Below the pieces are notes generated by a model. That model saw only the letters and a program-made list of their open reading frames with translations, had not been told where the DNA came from and did not search any database. Both the position numbers and the translations under genes were made by a program. From JBBQXK01 sp038251625 (GTDB lineage: Bacteria; Pseudomonadota; Alphaproteobacteria; Rhodobacterales; Rhodobacteraceae), in the NCBI GenBank assembly GCA_038251625.1, contig JBBSBE010000004.1, positions 1 to 64,000 of the forward strand: a stretch of DNA of 64,000 nt, given 5' to 3'. Shown here one piece after another: positions 1-9,751 of the stretch (the stretch's first letter is position 1; each line of letters opens with the position of its first letter).

Positions 1-1
1 A

Positions 2-172
2 CCCACTGGCCAAAAGCTCGAGTTCGACGCGATCGACGTCTGGACCGTCCGCGACGGACAACTCTATGAGCATTGGGACCAGTTCGACTGGCCCCGCGCC
101 TTCGTGCAAATGGGCGTGAAAGGATTGCCCGCGCCCTTCTACGATATCGCTGCAGCTCCTGCGGACCGGTGA
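2..172 (+). CDS. SnoaL-like/NTF2-fold protein, C-terminal fragment
   Basis: Partial gene entering from the left edge; about 56 C-terminal codons are visible, ending in TGA at 170-172. The visible residues include VWTVRDGQLYEHWDQFDW, which resembles the last strands of SnoaL-like (NTF2-fold) proteins, where a 'v...dGki...w...D' pattern is usual. The stop overlaps the GTG start of the next gene (GTGA), so the two are probably co-transcribed. The substrate or binding role cannot be deduced from this fragment. Confidence 0.6.
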   Translation, partial: PTGQKLEFDAIDVWTVRDGQLYEHWDQFDWPRAFVQMGVKGLPAPFYDIAAAPADR

Positions 173-594
173 AAGCGTTGTCAAAGGAACTTTATGCGAC
201 CCAGGTCGCAGTGACCGGCGGGCGCGACGGCAGCGCGCGATCGGATGACGGCAAGCTGGACGTGGTGCTTGCCTTGCCCACCGCGATCGGCGGATCCGGG
301 GCGAGCACCAACCCCGAGCAACTCTTTGCTGCCGGCTTCGGCGCCTGCTTTACCTCGTCACTCGCGCATGCAGCGAAAGGAATGGGGCTGAAACCGGATA
401 CTGTGTCGGTGGATGCAACCGTCATCCTGACAGTCGATGATGCCAGCGCCTTTGGCATCAAGGCAAATCTCGTCGCCGCACTTTCGGGATTGTCGGATCA
501 GGATGCAGACCGTGTGATCACGGAGGCCCGCCGCATCTGCGCTTATTCAAACGCGCTGAAAGGGACCGCCATCGTGAATGTGACCCGCGCCTGA
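169..594 (+). CDS. ohr: Organic hydroperoxide resistance protein (Ohr/OsmC family)
   Basis: Thiol-dependent peroxidase that reduces organic and fatty-acid hydroperoxides in the cytoplasm, recycled by lipoylated proteins in characterised members. The 141-residue length is typical of Ohr. The catalytic set is in the expected places: Arg19 (GGRDG), Glu50 (TNPEQLF), peroxidatic Cys60 (FGACF) and resolving Cys124 in ICAYSN, the Ohr counterpart of VCPYSN. I chose the GTG at 169 because it gives the standard N-terminus and overlaps the upstream stop; an in-frame start at 73 would add residues with no Ohr similarity. No OhrR-type MarR regulator is next to it. Confidence 0.92.
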   Translation: MKALSKELYATQVAVTGGRDGSARSDDGKLDVVLALPTAIGGSGASTNPEQLFAAGFGACFTSSLAHAAKGMGLKPDTVSVDATVILTVDDASAFGIKANLVAALSGLSDQDADRVITEARRICAYSNALKGTAIVNVTRA

Positions 595-1033
595 CCACCA
601 GCAACGGCCCGTCCCGAAGTGGGGGCGGGCTTCGCGCTCGGGATGGCGAACTCTGGCTTGATCAGGGCTTTTGCGTTTGCGCCAACCAGACAGGCTGGCC
701 GTCAAGAGCCGCAACCAGCCGAAACACCCATCCGTCTGTTTTTACGCACGAAACCCCTTCTAAAACAGGTTGAAAGCGCGCCCTCGGAGTCGCTGTCCGC
801 GGCTAGAACGGCGGTCAAATCCTGATCAACCTACTCAACGCATGAGATCATGGTAATCTCGGAGAATACGGCACACCAAGGCGGCTTGGCCAATCAATGA
901 GGTCCGCAGACCAACACTTTTGGCACCCTATCGACATTTCTCAACTGTCAGACCGAACCAGAGTTGATTCAGCCTTTTTGCTTTCGATCTTGGCCGCCCT
1001 ATCTAGTGGCTTTGGGAAACTTTCGGGGCTGCC
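595..1033. other. Intergenic region with weak hairpin
   Basis: No convincing gene. Just after ohr, 607-615 (GCCCGTCCC) pairs imperfectly with 622-630 (GGGGCGGGC), a possible terminator without a clear T run. Short open frames here have no recognisable features. Confidence 0.4.
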
Positions 1034-1696
1034 ATGACGACGTATCAGAAGACAGTAGTCACATCCGTGTATCGGGGCCTGAGAGGGTGGGTGCTGGCGC
1101 TTGCTGCGTTTGCCTTGCTGCATTCGGGGCGGCCCCTGCAGGCCGACACCTATACCCGCATCCCAACCCAATACATTGCCGCCTTGGGCAATTCTGCAGC
1201 GATGTCAGGCAATGATGCGCAGACCTGGGGCCTGTGGACAATAGACCCAGGACCGCGCGGCGTCAGGATCAAGAACTTTGCTGACCTGATGGCCAAAGGT
1301 GGGGTCGCCCCGGCCGGTTGGCAGTTCGACACGGCCGGATGGTGGATTGAAGAGCACGGGCTGATCATGGAGGCGCCGGTCTTTCCGCTCGCCCCCGGAA
1401 AATATGTCGTGACTGGCGGGCGTGCGGTGACGTCGGTGCTGACGGTCGCCCCTCCGGATGCCTCTGGCCATCAGGAATGGAGCCTTGCCGAAGGCGCCAC
1501 GATTTATGATGTCACGCACCTGCGGTGCCGCGCTGCCTTATACACCGCGCAATCAACGGGCCAAGCCTGCACGCCAGAAAATACGCCTACAAGCGTGTTT
1601 CCCATGAGTCCCGGCATCGCGATGCCCGCAGTCGAGGGCTGCAGCAAGCGCGACTATCAAGTGCTGATCGTGGTTGGGATGATGGTCGACGGTTGA
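1034..1696 (+). CDS. Secreted protein of unknown function
   Basis: 220 residues. A basic start followed by a hydrophobic stretch (about residues 17-38, ending in a PLQA-D-like cleavage context) indicates export by Sec. The mature part contains SGNDAQTWGLWTIDPGPRGVR and three Cys in its C-terminal third, which may form disulfides or bind a ligand. I do not recognise a functional domain. It reads in the same direction as the serine hydrolase downstream with about 130 bp between them, so co-expression is possible but not shown. Confidence 0.6.
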   Translation: MTTYQKTVVTSVYRGLRGWVLALAAFALLHSGRPLQADTYTRIPTQYIAALGNSAAMSGNDAQTWGLWTIDPGPRGVRIKNFADLMAKGGVAPAGWQFDTAGWWIEEHGLIMEAPVFPLAPGKYVVTGGRAVTSVLTVAPPDASGHQEWSLAEGATIYDVTHLRCRAALYTAQSTGQACTPENTPTSVFPMSPGIAMPAVEGCSKRDYQVLIVVGMMVDG

Positions 1697-1824
1697 GACC
1701 GGCAGACGGTCCCACCCACATCATTTGATGACAGACATAAACCCTTTGCCATCGTCGCTCGCGAAGGCCAGGCTTTTGCGTGGGCACGTAGGCATCGCGC
1801 CGCCGCCCTATGGGGGAAAATCCA

Positions 1825-3210
1825 ATGCGGGTCTTCAAAAGACTGCTTGGCCTTATGGTCGGCTTGATCATTCTGGTTGTTGCTGCAGTGTGCCTTTACG
1901 CGGTGCTGGTCCCCCCTGCACTGCTGCGCGTCGGCGCTGGCTACAGCGCCAAGATTGCTTGTTCGTCGCTGTTTTTGTCCGGTCGCGATCCCGAACAAGT
2001 TCTTGATATCGATGTGCAAGCGCAAGGAAATCCGCTTCTGAAGGCATTCTTCGTGAATGCAGATCAGGACCGTGGCCGCGTCCATGCGGCATTCCTGCGC
2101 TTCATTGCCCCTGTGGATGCGGTTCTGCGGCCGGGCCTTGGGTGCGCGACCGTTCCCGACGGCAATCTAGCCCGCGCCGGCGATCAATCTGCTCCGCCCG
2201 CGCCTGGTCCTTCCGACAGCACGGCCCTTTGGCCCGAAGGCGAAGGCGTTGACCCCGACGGGCACGACGCGCTGACTGCAATCTTGGCGGATGACGATCT
2301 GGTAGGTGCCGGCTTTCGGGCGATCGTGGTTGTCAGGGACGGAAGGATCGTCGCCGAACGCTATGCCCCGGGCTTTGACGCGCGCATGGCGATTCTGGGC
2401 TGGTCGATGACCAAAACGATCACTGCCGCCCTTGTTGGCACGGTGGTCGAAGCCGGCAAACTCACCCTCGACCAAAGCAATCTGCTGCCGGAATGGCAGG
2501 GCGATGGGCGCGCGGCAATCACCGTGGCAAACCTTCTGTCGATGTCGAGCGGACTACGCTTCAACGAAGACTATGGCGATGTCTCGGATGTAACCCGCAT
2601 GCTCTATCTTGAGCCTGACATGGCAGCTTTCGCGGCCAGTGCGCCATTAGACGCGGCGCCGGGCGCCACGTTCCACTACTCCACAGGCACAACGATGATC
2701 CTGTCGCGCATCTGGCAAAATGCGTTGGGCGACACGAAGGCGGCCCTCGCTTGGCCCCGCGATGCGCTTTTCGGCCCCTTGGGCATGAAAAGCGCCGTGC
2801 TTGAAACCGATGCAGCGGGCACTTTCGTAGGCGGCTCTTACCTTTACGCCACAGCGCGGGACTGGGCGCGCTTTGGCCAGTTCCTGTTGCAGGACGGCGC
2901 TTGGAGTGGGCGGCAAATTCTGTCGAAATCCTTCGTGGACATGATGCACACCCCCTCTGCGGCAAACGCAGTCTACGGCAAGGGGCTGCTTTGGATGGCA
3001 GGCCCGTCGGATTCCGATTTTTCCGGCGACGATGCCGGGTTAGGTCTGCCCCCTGATACCTACTGGCTGCGCGGGCATGACGGCCAGACGGTCACCGTAA
3101 TCCCCTCAGCGCGGTTGGTCGTCGTGCGGATGGGGCTGACGCCCGCGTATCTTGACTACAAGCCGCAACGGCTTGTCTCTGCCCTTGCCAACGTGCTGGA
3201 TCCCTCCTGA
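1825..3210 (+). CDS. Membrane-anchored serine hydrolase, beta-lactamase class C-like
   Basis: Penicillin-binding-protein/esterase fold of the AmpC-like superfamily. The catalytic Ser-x-x-Lys is SMTK at about residues 194-197, and the Tyr motif is HYST near 284-287. A single N-terminal hydrophobic helix (about 7-30) suggests inner-membrane anchoring with the catalytic part in the periplasm. The ATG at 1825 is preferred to 1810 because GGGGGA lies just upstream at a normal distance. 461 residues, with about 130 residues of linker before the catalytic domain. Possible activities are esterase, D-aminopeptidase or carboxypeptidase; the sequence does not tell which. Confidence 0.85.
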   Translation: MRVFKRLLGLMVGLIILVVAAVCLYAVLVPPALLRVGAGYSAKIACSSLFLSGRDPEQVLDIDVQAQGNPLLKAFFVNADQDRGRVHAAFLRFIAPVDAVLRPGLGCATVPDGNLARAGDQSAPPAPGPSDSTALWPEGEGVDPDGHDALTAILADDDLVGAGFRAIVVVRDGRIVAERYAPGFDARMAILGWSMTKTITAALVGTVVEAGKLTLDQSNLLPEWQGDGRAAITVANLLSMSSGLRFNEDYGDVSDVTRMLYLEPDMAAFAASAPLDAAPGATFHYSTGTTMILSRIWQNALGDTKAALAWPRDALFGPLGMKSAVLETDAAGTFVGGSYLYATARDWARFGQFLLQDGAWSGRQILSKSFVDMMHTPSAANAVYGKGLLWMAGPSDSDFSGDDAGLGLPPDTYWLRGHDGQTVTVIPSARLVVVRMGLTPAYLDYKPQRLVSALANVLDPS

Positions 3211-3461
3211 TCGGGCGACGGGGTTGGCGGAAACGGTAGATGGCAACACGCCGGATCCATAGCCAACTCTGGCGTGTCGTGGTCCGCGTGTCGGCTCGAC
3301 GACGCGTGAACGGGCGGGTTTCGTCCGCAAATCATGCGGAAAGTTACTCGTTAGGGCCGGATCGCAGGAATTTGTGCCCTGATAGATTGCAGATTGCGTG
3401 ACTTTCGGTTTTGCGTGCTACGCTTACAACCCAGCCAGCTGCAGGAACAGGAACCCCACGC

Positions 3462-4622
3462 ATGTGGATTGCGCGCCAAGCCCTTATGAGCATCGCTGTG
3501 ATTGCCGCTGCGCTCTACATCTGGATTGCCAACGTCCCTTCGGCAGTTCCGATGCTGGAAAGCTTCGGCATTCTGTCAGCGCTCGGGATTGATGCCGCGA
3601 CGCTGGCGCCGAAAGCGGCACAGGCAGGTGAAAGGCGTTCCGGTGGGCCGGTGCAGGTGGTCGTGGCCGAGGTTCGTGATCGGGCGGTGGCCGACCGGGT
3701 CACAGCTATCGGCGACGGGAAGGCAGAACATTCCGTCACCGTGCGTGCAGAAACCGAAGGTTTGATCACCGAGATATCGCTGGGGCCTGGTATCCATATT
3801 GAAAGGGGGACCGTGCTTGCCCGCTTGCAGGACGAGGTGGAATCGATCGCGCTTGAGCGGGCCAGGATCACGCTTGCCAACGCCAAGGAAGAGGCAGATC
3901 GGGTTGCACAGTTGGAAACCATCGGTGCCGCAACCGATGTCAGGGTGCGCGAGGCTGCCCTGACGCTGCGGACGGCTGAACTGGCGCTGCGGCAGGCGCA
4001 GTACGATCTGGATCAGCGGCGCGTCATCGCGCCGATTTCGGGCTGGGTGGGAATTGTCGACGTTGGCGTTGGCGACCGCATTTCGACACAGGATACGCTG
4101 GTTACCATCACGGATCGGTCGACCATCCTGATCGATTTTCGCGTGCCCGAACGCATCATCGGCAAAATTGCCATCGGCACGCCGATCAGCGTCACGCCAC
4201 TTGGGTTGCGCGACCTTGTGATAGCGGGCGAAGTGAGCGCGATTGACACGGTCGTCGAGCGCGCAAGCCGGACACTGCGCGTGCAGGGTCGAGTAGAAAA
4301 TAACGAAGACCTTCTTCGCGTCGGCATGGCCTTTTCGGTCGAAATGTCATTTCCCGGCGAGACTTTTCTAGCGATCGACCCCTTGGCGCTTCAATGGTCC
4401 AGCGAAGGAGCCTTCGTATGGGCCGTCCGGGACGGCAAGGCCACACGCGTGGCCGTGACGATCCGGCAGCGCAATACGGATGACGTTCTGATCGACGGCG
4501 ACTTGCGGTCGGGCGAACAGGTGGTGGTCGAGGGCGTGCAGAACCTGCGCGCGGGGAGCGAGGTTTCCATCGCCCAAAGTTCGGCTGCGACACAGACACC
4601 GCTACCGACTTCGACGCTTTAG
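3462..4622 (+). CDS. RND efflux periplasmic adaptor subunit (membrane fusion protein)
   Basis: Periplasmic adaptor of a tripartite efflux pump, linking the inner-membrane RND transporter to an outer-membrane channel. N-terminal hydrophobic helix (about residues 7-25), then the biotinyl-lipoyl-like segment (TVRAETEGLITEISLGPG), a coiled-coil hairpin (SIALERARITLANAKEEADRV region), and the second lipoyl half and beta-barrel (VIAPISGWVGIVDVGVGDRI). The ATG at 3462 gives a standard anchor; an in-frame start at 3411 would add 17 unsupported residues. The RND gene follows after 12 bp, so they form one transcript. No TolC-like gene is present, so the outer channel must be encoded elsewhere. Confidence 0.92.
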   Translation: MWIARQALMSIAVIAAALYIWIANVPSAVPMLESFGILSALGIDAATLAPKAAQAGERRSGGPVQVVVAEVRDRAVADRVTAIGDGKAEHSVTVRAETEGLITEISLGPGIHIERGTVLARLQDEVESIALERARITLANAKEEADRVAQLETIGAATDVRVREAALTLRTAELALRQAQYDLDQRRVIAPISGWVGIVDVGVGDRISTQDTLVTITDRSTILIDFRVPERIIGKIAIGTPISVTPLGLRDLVIAGEVSAIDTVVERASRTLRVQGRVENNEDLLRVGMAFSVEMSFPGETFLAIDPLALQWSSEGAFVWAVRDGKATRVAVTIRQRNTDDVLIDGDLRSGEQVVVEGVQNLRAGSEVSIAQSSAATQTPLPTSTL

Positions 4623-4634
4623 GAAAGATTGCCG

Positions 4635-7600
4635 ATGAGCGCACCTGAAACCCGTAACACGGCCTTTTCGTCTGGCACCGCACTTTTCGTGCGCAGGCCC
4701 ATACTGGCGTTCGTGCTAAACGCACTGATTGTCCTTGCCGGTCTTGCCGGGCTTCTGGGCGCCGAGATTCGTGAATTGCCCAATGTTGACCGACCCGTCG
4801 TAACCGTCACGACGAATTTCGCCGGAGCATCGCCAGAGACCATCGACCAGGAACTGACGGGCCGGATCGAGGGTGCGGTCGGGCGCGTTTCGGGGGTGCG
4901 CACAATCTCTTCCAACTCTCGGTATGGCCGCAGTCGCGTGACGGTCGAATTCCGTGAAAATGTCGATATCGACATCGCCGCAACCGATATACGCGATGCC
5001 GTGGCGCGCATCGTGAACCAGCTTCCCGAAGATGCCGACACCCCCGAGGTCGTAAAGGCCGATGCCAATGCAGACCCCATCATGCGCATTGCCGTCACCT
5101 CGTCAGGCAGATCCCCGCAGGAACTGACCCAGATCGTCAAGGACCGCGTGGAAGACCGGCTGATTTCGATCAACGGGGTGGCGGACCTGCAGATCTACGG
5201 CGACCGTGAGCCGATTTTCCGTGTCGATATAGACCCGATGGAAATGGCAAGCCGTGGCCTGACCTTCGCGGACATGCGTAATGCCCTCGCAGATGCGGCC
5301 TACGATGCCCCGGCAGGCGATCTGGCCGGCGAACGGCAATCCATAAACGTGCGCACGACTGCGACGGTTGCAACCACCGAAGCATTCGAGGCGCTGAAGA
5401 TTGCCGAGAACGTGACGGTGGGTGACGTGGCACGAGTGACCTTGGGCCCCGCGCCGAATGAAACCGTTCTTCGTGCCAATGGTCGGCTCGGCATGGGGAT
5501 CGGCATCATCCGGCAGGCAACATCGAACACGCTCGAAATCTCCAGCAGTGTCCGTGCCGTGGTCGATGACCTCAACAGCACGTTGCCCGATGACATCGAT
5601 ATCTTCGTGACCTCAGACGACGCGGTATTCGTCCAAGGTTCGATCGACGAAGTTGTGAAAACGCTGGCGCTGGCGGTTCTGATCGTGGTGGCGGTGATCT
5701 ACCTTTTCCTGCGCGACGCGCGGGCGACGCTGATCCCTACGTTGACCCTGCCCGTGGCGTTGGTGGGCACTTTGGCCGCCATCTATCTGGTCGGGTTTTC
5801 GATCAACATCCTGACCCTTCTGGCGCTGGTCCTGGCGACCGGGATGGTTGTGGATGACGCCATTGTGGTGCTTGAAAACATCGTACGCCGACGCTCCGAG
5901 GGCATGGGCCCGCGCGCGGCGGCGGTTCTTGGCACCCAGCAGGTGTTTTTCGCCGTCGTCACCACCACCGCGACCCTTGCTGCAGTCTTCATCCCGCTTT
6001 CCTTTCTTCCGGGTCAGGCTGGCGGTCTTTTCCGCGAATTCGGCTTTACCCTTGCGATTGCCGTCCTGCTGTCTTCGGTGGTTGCACTCACCCTTTGCCC
6101 CGTTCTTGCAAGCCGCCTGCTGACCAAACCACAGGACGATACAGCACGCGGGCCCGTGCTCTGGCTCGGCAATCGGCTGGCGGCGCTTTACGCTGTGACG
6201 CTACGTGCCGCTCTGTCCATTCCTATCGTTATCGTCCTTGTGGCCGTCCTTTTCACGGCGACCGCTGCACTGGTTGGTGGCGGGATAAAGCAGGAACTGA
6301 CGCCGCCCGAAGACCGGGCCATTGCCCTGTTGCGGGTGACAGCGCCGCAGGGCGTATCGCTTCAATATACCACCGCAAAGATGGAGCAGATCGAAAACCT
6401 CGTTCAGCCGTTGAAGGATGCGGGCGAGGTGACGAATGTATTCTCGATCACCGGTTTCGGCGCTGAAAATCGCGGGTTCATGGTGTTCACACTGGCCAAA
6501 TGGCAGGATCGAACCCGTTCACAGCAAGAGATCGTTGCAGAGATCAACGCCAAGCTGCGGCAGGTCATTGGTGTGCGTGCATTCGCCATTCAACCCAACA
6601 GCCTTGGCATTCGCGGGGCGGGCCGGGGGCTCAGTTTTGCGATCACGGGCGACAACTATGCCCAGCTTGCCGACGTCGCCGATAAGTTGGTGGCCAGGAT
6701 GCAGCAGATGCCCGCGATGGGGCAGGTTCAACTGGAATATGAAACGACGCAGCCCCAGATCTTCATAGAGATTGATCGCGCCCGCGCCTCGGATCTTGGG
6801 ATCGACGTCACTGGTCTTGGGCCGGCCCTTCGGGCGATCCTCGATGGCAGCAGCGTTGGATCGGTCTTTGTCGATGATACCAATTTCGACATCCAGATGC
6901 TTTCCACATCCAACCCGGTGAATGATCCGGGCGATCTTGAGAACATTTTTGTTCAGGCGGGCAACGGCCAGATGATTCCGATGGCAAGTTTCGTGCGGCT
7001 GGACGAGCGGCCCGTCGCCCCCGAGCTGAGCCGTGAAGGCCAAAACCGGTCTGTCGAGATCTCGGCAGGGCTGACGCCGGTGCTGTCGCTCGGCGATGCG
7101 CTGGCCGAGGTACGCGTTCTTGGCGCAGACGTTCTGGCCGAACAGAACCGCATCGTGCCGCTGGCTGAAGCTGCGACGCTCGATCAGACCAACGCGGGCC
7201 TTTTCGTTACCTTCGGGTTTGCGATTCTTGTGGTGTTTCTCGTTCTTGCGGCACAATTTGAAAGCTTCGTATCGGCGGTAGTGGTGATGGCAACTGTGCC
7301 TATCGGCCTTGCCTGCGCGATATTTGCGTTGCTCCTCAGCGGGCTCAGCCTCAACGTCTACAGCCAGATCGGGCTGGTGATGCTGATTGGGATCATGGCC
7401 AAGAACGGCATCCTGATCGTAGAATTTGCCAATCAGTTGCGCGACCAGGGGCAGACAGTGGCCAGCGCGATTTTTCAGGCCTCCACCGTAAGGCTGCGGC
7501 CCGTAATGATGACGATGATCTCCACCGTCGTCGGGGGCGTGCCGTTGATCCTGTCGTCTGGCGCGGGGGCGGAAGCACGCGAGGCATTGGGCTACGTCAT

Positions 7601-7742
7601 CGTCGGGGGCCTTGGGCTTGCTACGCTTTCCACCCTCTATGTGACGCCCGTTGCCTATCTTCTGCTCGCCGGGCTTTCGAAACCTCGCGCAGAAGAAGAA
7701 AAGCGCCTCGCGCAAGAGCTTGGCGCTGCAGGAGCAAGCTGA
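4635..7742 (+). CDS. RND efflux transporter permease (AcrB/HAE1-like)
   Basis: 1035-residue proton-driven efflux pump of the inner membrane. First transmembrane helix near residues 15-35, large periplasmic porter loop, then the second to sixth helices. The hallmark proton-relay segment GMVVDDAIVVLENIVRR with paired Asp is in the fourth helix, and the second half repeats the architecture with GIMAKNGILIVEFANQLRDQG. AGGAAAG lies at 4621-4627, seven nucleotides before the ATG at 4635. It follows the adaptor gene directly. The substrate (drug, dye or metabolite) cannot be read from sequence. The length is typical for the family. Confidence 0.95.
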   Translation: MSAPETRNTAFSSGTALFVRRPILAFVLNALIVLAGLAGLLGAEIRELPNVDRPVVTVTTNFAGASPETIDQELTGRIEGAVGRVSGVRTISSNSRYGRSRVTVEFRENVDIDIAATDIRDAVARIVNQLPEDADTPEVVKADANADPIMRIAVTSSGRSPQELTQIVKDRVEDRLISINGVADLQIYGDREPIFRVDIDPMEMASRGLTFADMRNALADAAYDAPAGDLAGERQSINVRTTATVATTEAFEALKIAENVTVGDVARVTLGPAPNETVLRANGRLGMGIGIIRQATSNTLEISSSVRAVVDDLNSTLPDDIDIFVTSDDAVFVQGSIDEVVKTLALAVLIVVAVIYLFLRDARATLIPTLTLPVALVGTLAAIYLVGFSINILTLLALVLATGMVVDDAIVVLENIVRRRSEGMGPRAAAVLGTQQVFFAVVTTTATLAAVFIPLSFLPGQAGGLFREFGFTLAIAVLLSSVVALTLCPVLASRLLTKPQDDTARGPVLWLGNRLAALYAVTLRAALSIPIVIVLVAVLFTATAALVGGGIKQELTPPEDRAIALLRVTAPQGVSLQYTTAKMEQIENLVQPLKDAGEVTNVFSITGFGAENRGFMVFTLAKWQDRTRSQQEIVAEINAKLRQVIGVRAFAIQPNSLGIRGAGRGLSFAITGDNYAQLADVADKLVARMQQMPAMGQVQLEYETTQPQIFIEIDRARASDLGIDVTGLGPALRAILDGSSVGSVFVDDTNFDIQMLSTSNPVNDPGDLENIFVQAGNGQMIPMASFVRLDERPVAPELSREGQNRSVEISAGLTPVLSLGDALAEVRVLGADVLAEQNRIVPLAEAATLDQTNAGLFVTFGFAILVVFLVLAAQFESFVSAVVVMATVPIGLACAIFALLLSGLSLNVYSQIGLVMLIGIMAKNGILIVEFANQLRDQGQTVASAIFQASTVRLRPVMMTMISTVVGGVPLILSSGAGAEAREALGYVIVGGLGLATLSTLYVTPVAYLLLAGLSKPRAEEEKRLAQELGAAGAS

Positions 7743-8199
7743 CGTTGCCAAGGAGGGCGCAACCTGCGCCTCTGCGATGCCTTGCGGCCGAGAGATACAG
7801 AAGCTTTTCCTGCATGCGTCAGCACGCACGTATGGCCGTGATCCGATGCACTTTGCGCGTTGGTAATGGTGCGTCAATCGCTGTTTTTGGCCCGTCGTCC
7901 GCCGGGCTTCTCTTGCGGAACGGCGAAGCGCGCATCCACTCGGAAACCGACGTTCACGTCGCCGAATGGTACAGTCTCAACGCGGGCGCTGGGAAAACGG
8001 CACGTGGATGGGCCTAACGCCAATGCAGCGGATAAGAGGCGTCAGACCAGACTTGTGCTTCCATATTCGCCTTCCACTGCGCCAAGGAGGGACGGTGGAC
8101 GCGAAGCGCTGCAACGCCCCCCCATCGCGCCGATGGAGCGCACCGGTAAGCGAGGCGTAGGTGGGATAAGGTACGACATCTGCCACAGTGATATCGGGA
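7743..8199. other. Decayed, non-coding region
   Basis: No intact gene. On the minus strand between about 8190 and 8070 a frame reads ITVADVVPYPTYASLTG, protein-like but not assignable. It sits just beyond the recognisable end of the dehydrogenase pseudogene and in another frame. Probably debris from deletions connected with the IS element next to it. Confidence 0.45.
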
Positions 8200-8453
8200 T
8201 GCGAGGCCGATCAACTCGGCAATGATCGCGATCTGTGCGCCAAATAGGCTGTTAAGCTTCAGTTTGACCAAGGCCCCCGCACCCGGGCTGCCGCCATGAT
8301 GTACATCCGACCCCACCGCCAGAAGCAGCAGTTCAGCCTACGCAACGTCGGAAGCCGCACCACCAGCCTTGAACACCAGTTGCCCCGCTTCGGCCTTGGG
8401 ACGCGACCCGGAAGGCAGGCTGTCGAGGAAAGCCGCGCCCCGGGCAGTGGCCG
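8200..8453 (-). pseudogene. 3-hydroxyisobutyrate dehydrogenase-like fragment
   Basis: Minus-strand remnant of an NAD-binding 6-phosphogluconate/3-hydroxyisobutyrate dehydrogenase. Recognisable pieces are ATARGAAFLDSLPSGSRPKA, GQLVFKAGGAASDV and, after an in-frame TAG (complement of 8338-8340), PGAGALVKLKLNSLFGAQIA followed by ELIGLA. These correspond to the family's 'DAPVSG', 'GG...' and catalytic-lysine (here KLKLNSLFG) regions. The amino-terminal Rossmann half is absent because the fragment begins exactly at the left end of the IS3 element, and homology is lost after about 8200. It is dead on three counts: truncation, nonsense codon and lost C-terminus. Confidence 0.8.
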
Positions 8454-8478
8454 TGACCTGCCCCCGGTCGCCCCTCGT

Positions 8479-9448
8479 TTATAACGAGAGTGCTTGGGGT
8501 CGATAGTTGTCGGTTTCGGGTTGGGCAAGCGCGCCGGGCGCGGAGCCCCCAGATTGCTCAAGCGCCCGGCACGCTTCTATCAGAGGCTTGTTATCCAGCG
8601 CGGAATGCGGCCTGACGTTGTTGTAGTCGTAGCGCCAGAGGGCCAGCTTGCGGCGAGCATCAGCCAGGCTGTCAAAGATCTCCTCTTTGAGGCATTCGTC
8701 GCGCAGGCTGCCGTTGAAGGACTCGATGTAGCCATTCTGCTGCGGTTTTCCGGGATCGATGTAGTGCCACCTGACGCCGTTGTCGTTGGCCCACTACAGG
8801 ATTACCTTGCTGGTCAAGTCGGTGCCGTTGTCCGAGACTATGCATGCGGGTTTTCCGTAGATCCGGACGAGAGCGTACCGCTCTCGCGCGACCCGAGCCC
8901 CAGAGATGCTGGTGGCGGCGACCAGGCAGAGGTTTTCGCGGCAGCAGTCGTCATTCACCGCCAGGATGCGGGACTTCCGGCAGGCCCCGAAGGTGTCGGA
9001 CAAGAAGTCCAGCGACCACCGCTGGTTCGGACGCAATGGCACCGGCATCGGCGTGGGACTTCCGCGCGCCCGTTTGCCGCCATGGCGGCGGCGCACCGAC
9101 AGACCCTCTTCCCGGAAAATCTGCCTTATGGCGATTGCAGGCAATCGCCTGTCGGCCAATGGGTAGAGCTTCTTCTCGTTCATCACCATTCCCAACCGTT
9201 CCAGCATGACACCGATACGCCGATAGCCAAATCGACGCCGCTTCTCGGCGATCTTGTTCATTTCCACACGGATCTCCGGGTTATCGGGCGGATGCTCACG
9301 CCGCCCGGTCTTGGGATCGACACCCATTGCCCGCCAGCCCATGCGTGCATGTGCGAGAGGGGATCAGGACACAGGCCCGGCGTTGAGAGATCGGATGACC
9401 CTTCATCGCCCGAAGCACTGCGTCCCGCCGTTGCACCGGCGTCGTCAG
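8479..9448 (-). pseudogene. IS3 transposase OrfB (DDE integrase domain), disrupted
   Basis: DDE catalytic subunit. It starts around LTTPVQRRDAVLRAMKGHP and SQRRACVLI, then a 37-nt segment (9325-9361) shifts the frame to VDPKTGRREHPPDNPEIR. KRRRFGYRRIGVMLERLG follows, and a further 42-nt in-frame segment (9121-9162) splits KKLY from IFREEGLSVRRR. The first two catalytic Asp lie in RWSLDFLSD and IVSDNGTD. A TAG (complement of 8794-8796) replaces the usual Gln in IL-Q-WANDNG, and the third catalytic residue, Glu in YIESFNG, falls after this stop. The frame then ends at 8479 (QALSL). Confidence 0.88.
9121..9162. repeat. 42-nt palindromic segment inside orfB
   Basis: Arms GGCGATTGC (9130-9138) and GCAATCGCC (9141-9149) enclose two bases. 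The segment adds 14 in-frame codons (PLADRRLPAIAIRQ) between KKLY and IFREEGL, a spot where IS3 OrfB proteins I know have about one residue. Insertion is inferred from this family comparison; no clear target duplication was seen. Confidence 0.5.
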
Positions 9449-9751
9449 GGCATTCCCAGAAGATCCTTCAGAACCACGTTGTCGAGCATGACATCCGCTA
9501 CCAGGCGCTTCAGCATGGCGTTCTCTTCCTCAAGCTGCTTCAGCCGCTTGGAGTCCGACAGGCCCATCCCGCCGTTCTTGGCCTTCAGCTTGTAGAACGT
9601 CGCAGGGCTCAGCCCGTGCTTGCGGCACAACTCGGCCGTCGGCAGCCCGTTCTGCACTACAAATGATCCACTGGATCATTTGCTTTACGCTTGAACCCTG
9701 CTCTTTGATCATCCCGATAATCTGCGCTTCGGTGAAACGGCTTTTCCTCAT
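9445..9751 (-). pseudogene. IS3 transposase OrfA, frameshifted
   Basis: The helix-turn-helix subunit of an IS3-type transposase. The first 18 codons (from 9751) read MRKSRFTEAQIIGMIKEQ. The remainder, GLPTAELCRKHGLSPATFYK through the leucine-zipper-like KRLKQLEEENAMLKRLVADV to LLGMP, lies in another frame. The break is caused by a 42-nt segment at 9656-9697 flanked by CTGC on both sides. Removing this segment plus one CTGC restores the reading IKEQ-N-GLPTAEL. Confidence 0.88.
9656..9697. repeat. 42-nt palindromic insertion in orfA
   Basis: Perfect 10-nt inverted arms AAATGATCCA (9661-9670) and TGGATCATTT (9672-9681) around a single C, inside a 42-nt block flanked by direct CTGC repeats at 9652-9655 and 9698-9701. 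It interrupts the OrfA reading frame, and its removal restores the family motif, so it looks like a miniature mobile or REP-like unit with a 4-nt target duplication. Confidence 0.65.

Noticed and set aside
619..825. 68-codon plus-strand frame after ohr
   Set aside because: No ribosome site or recognisable feature, and it overlaps a terminator-like hairpin.
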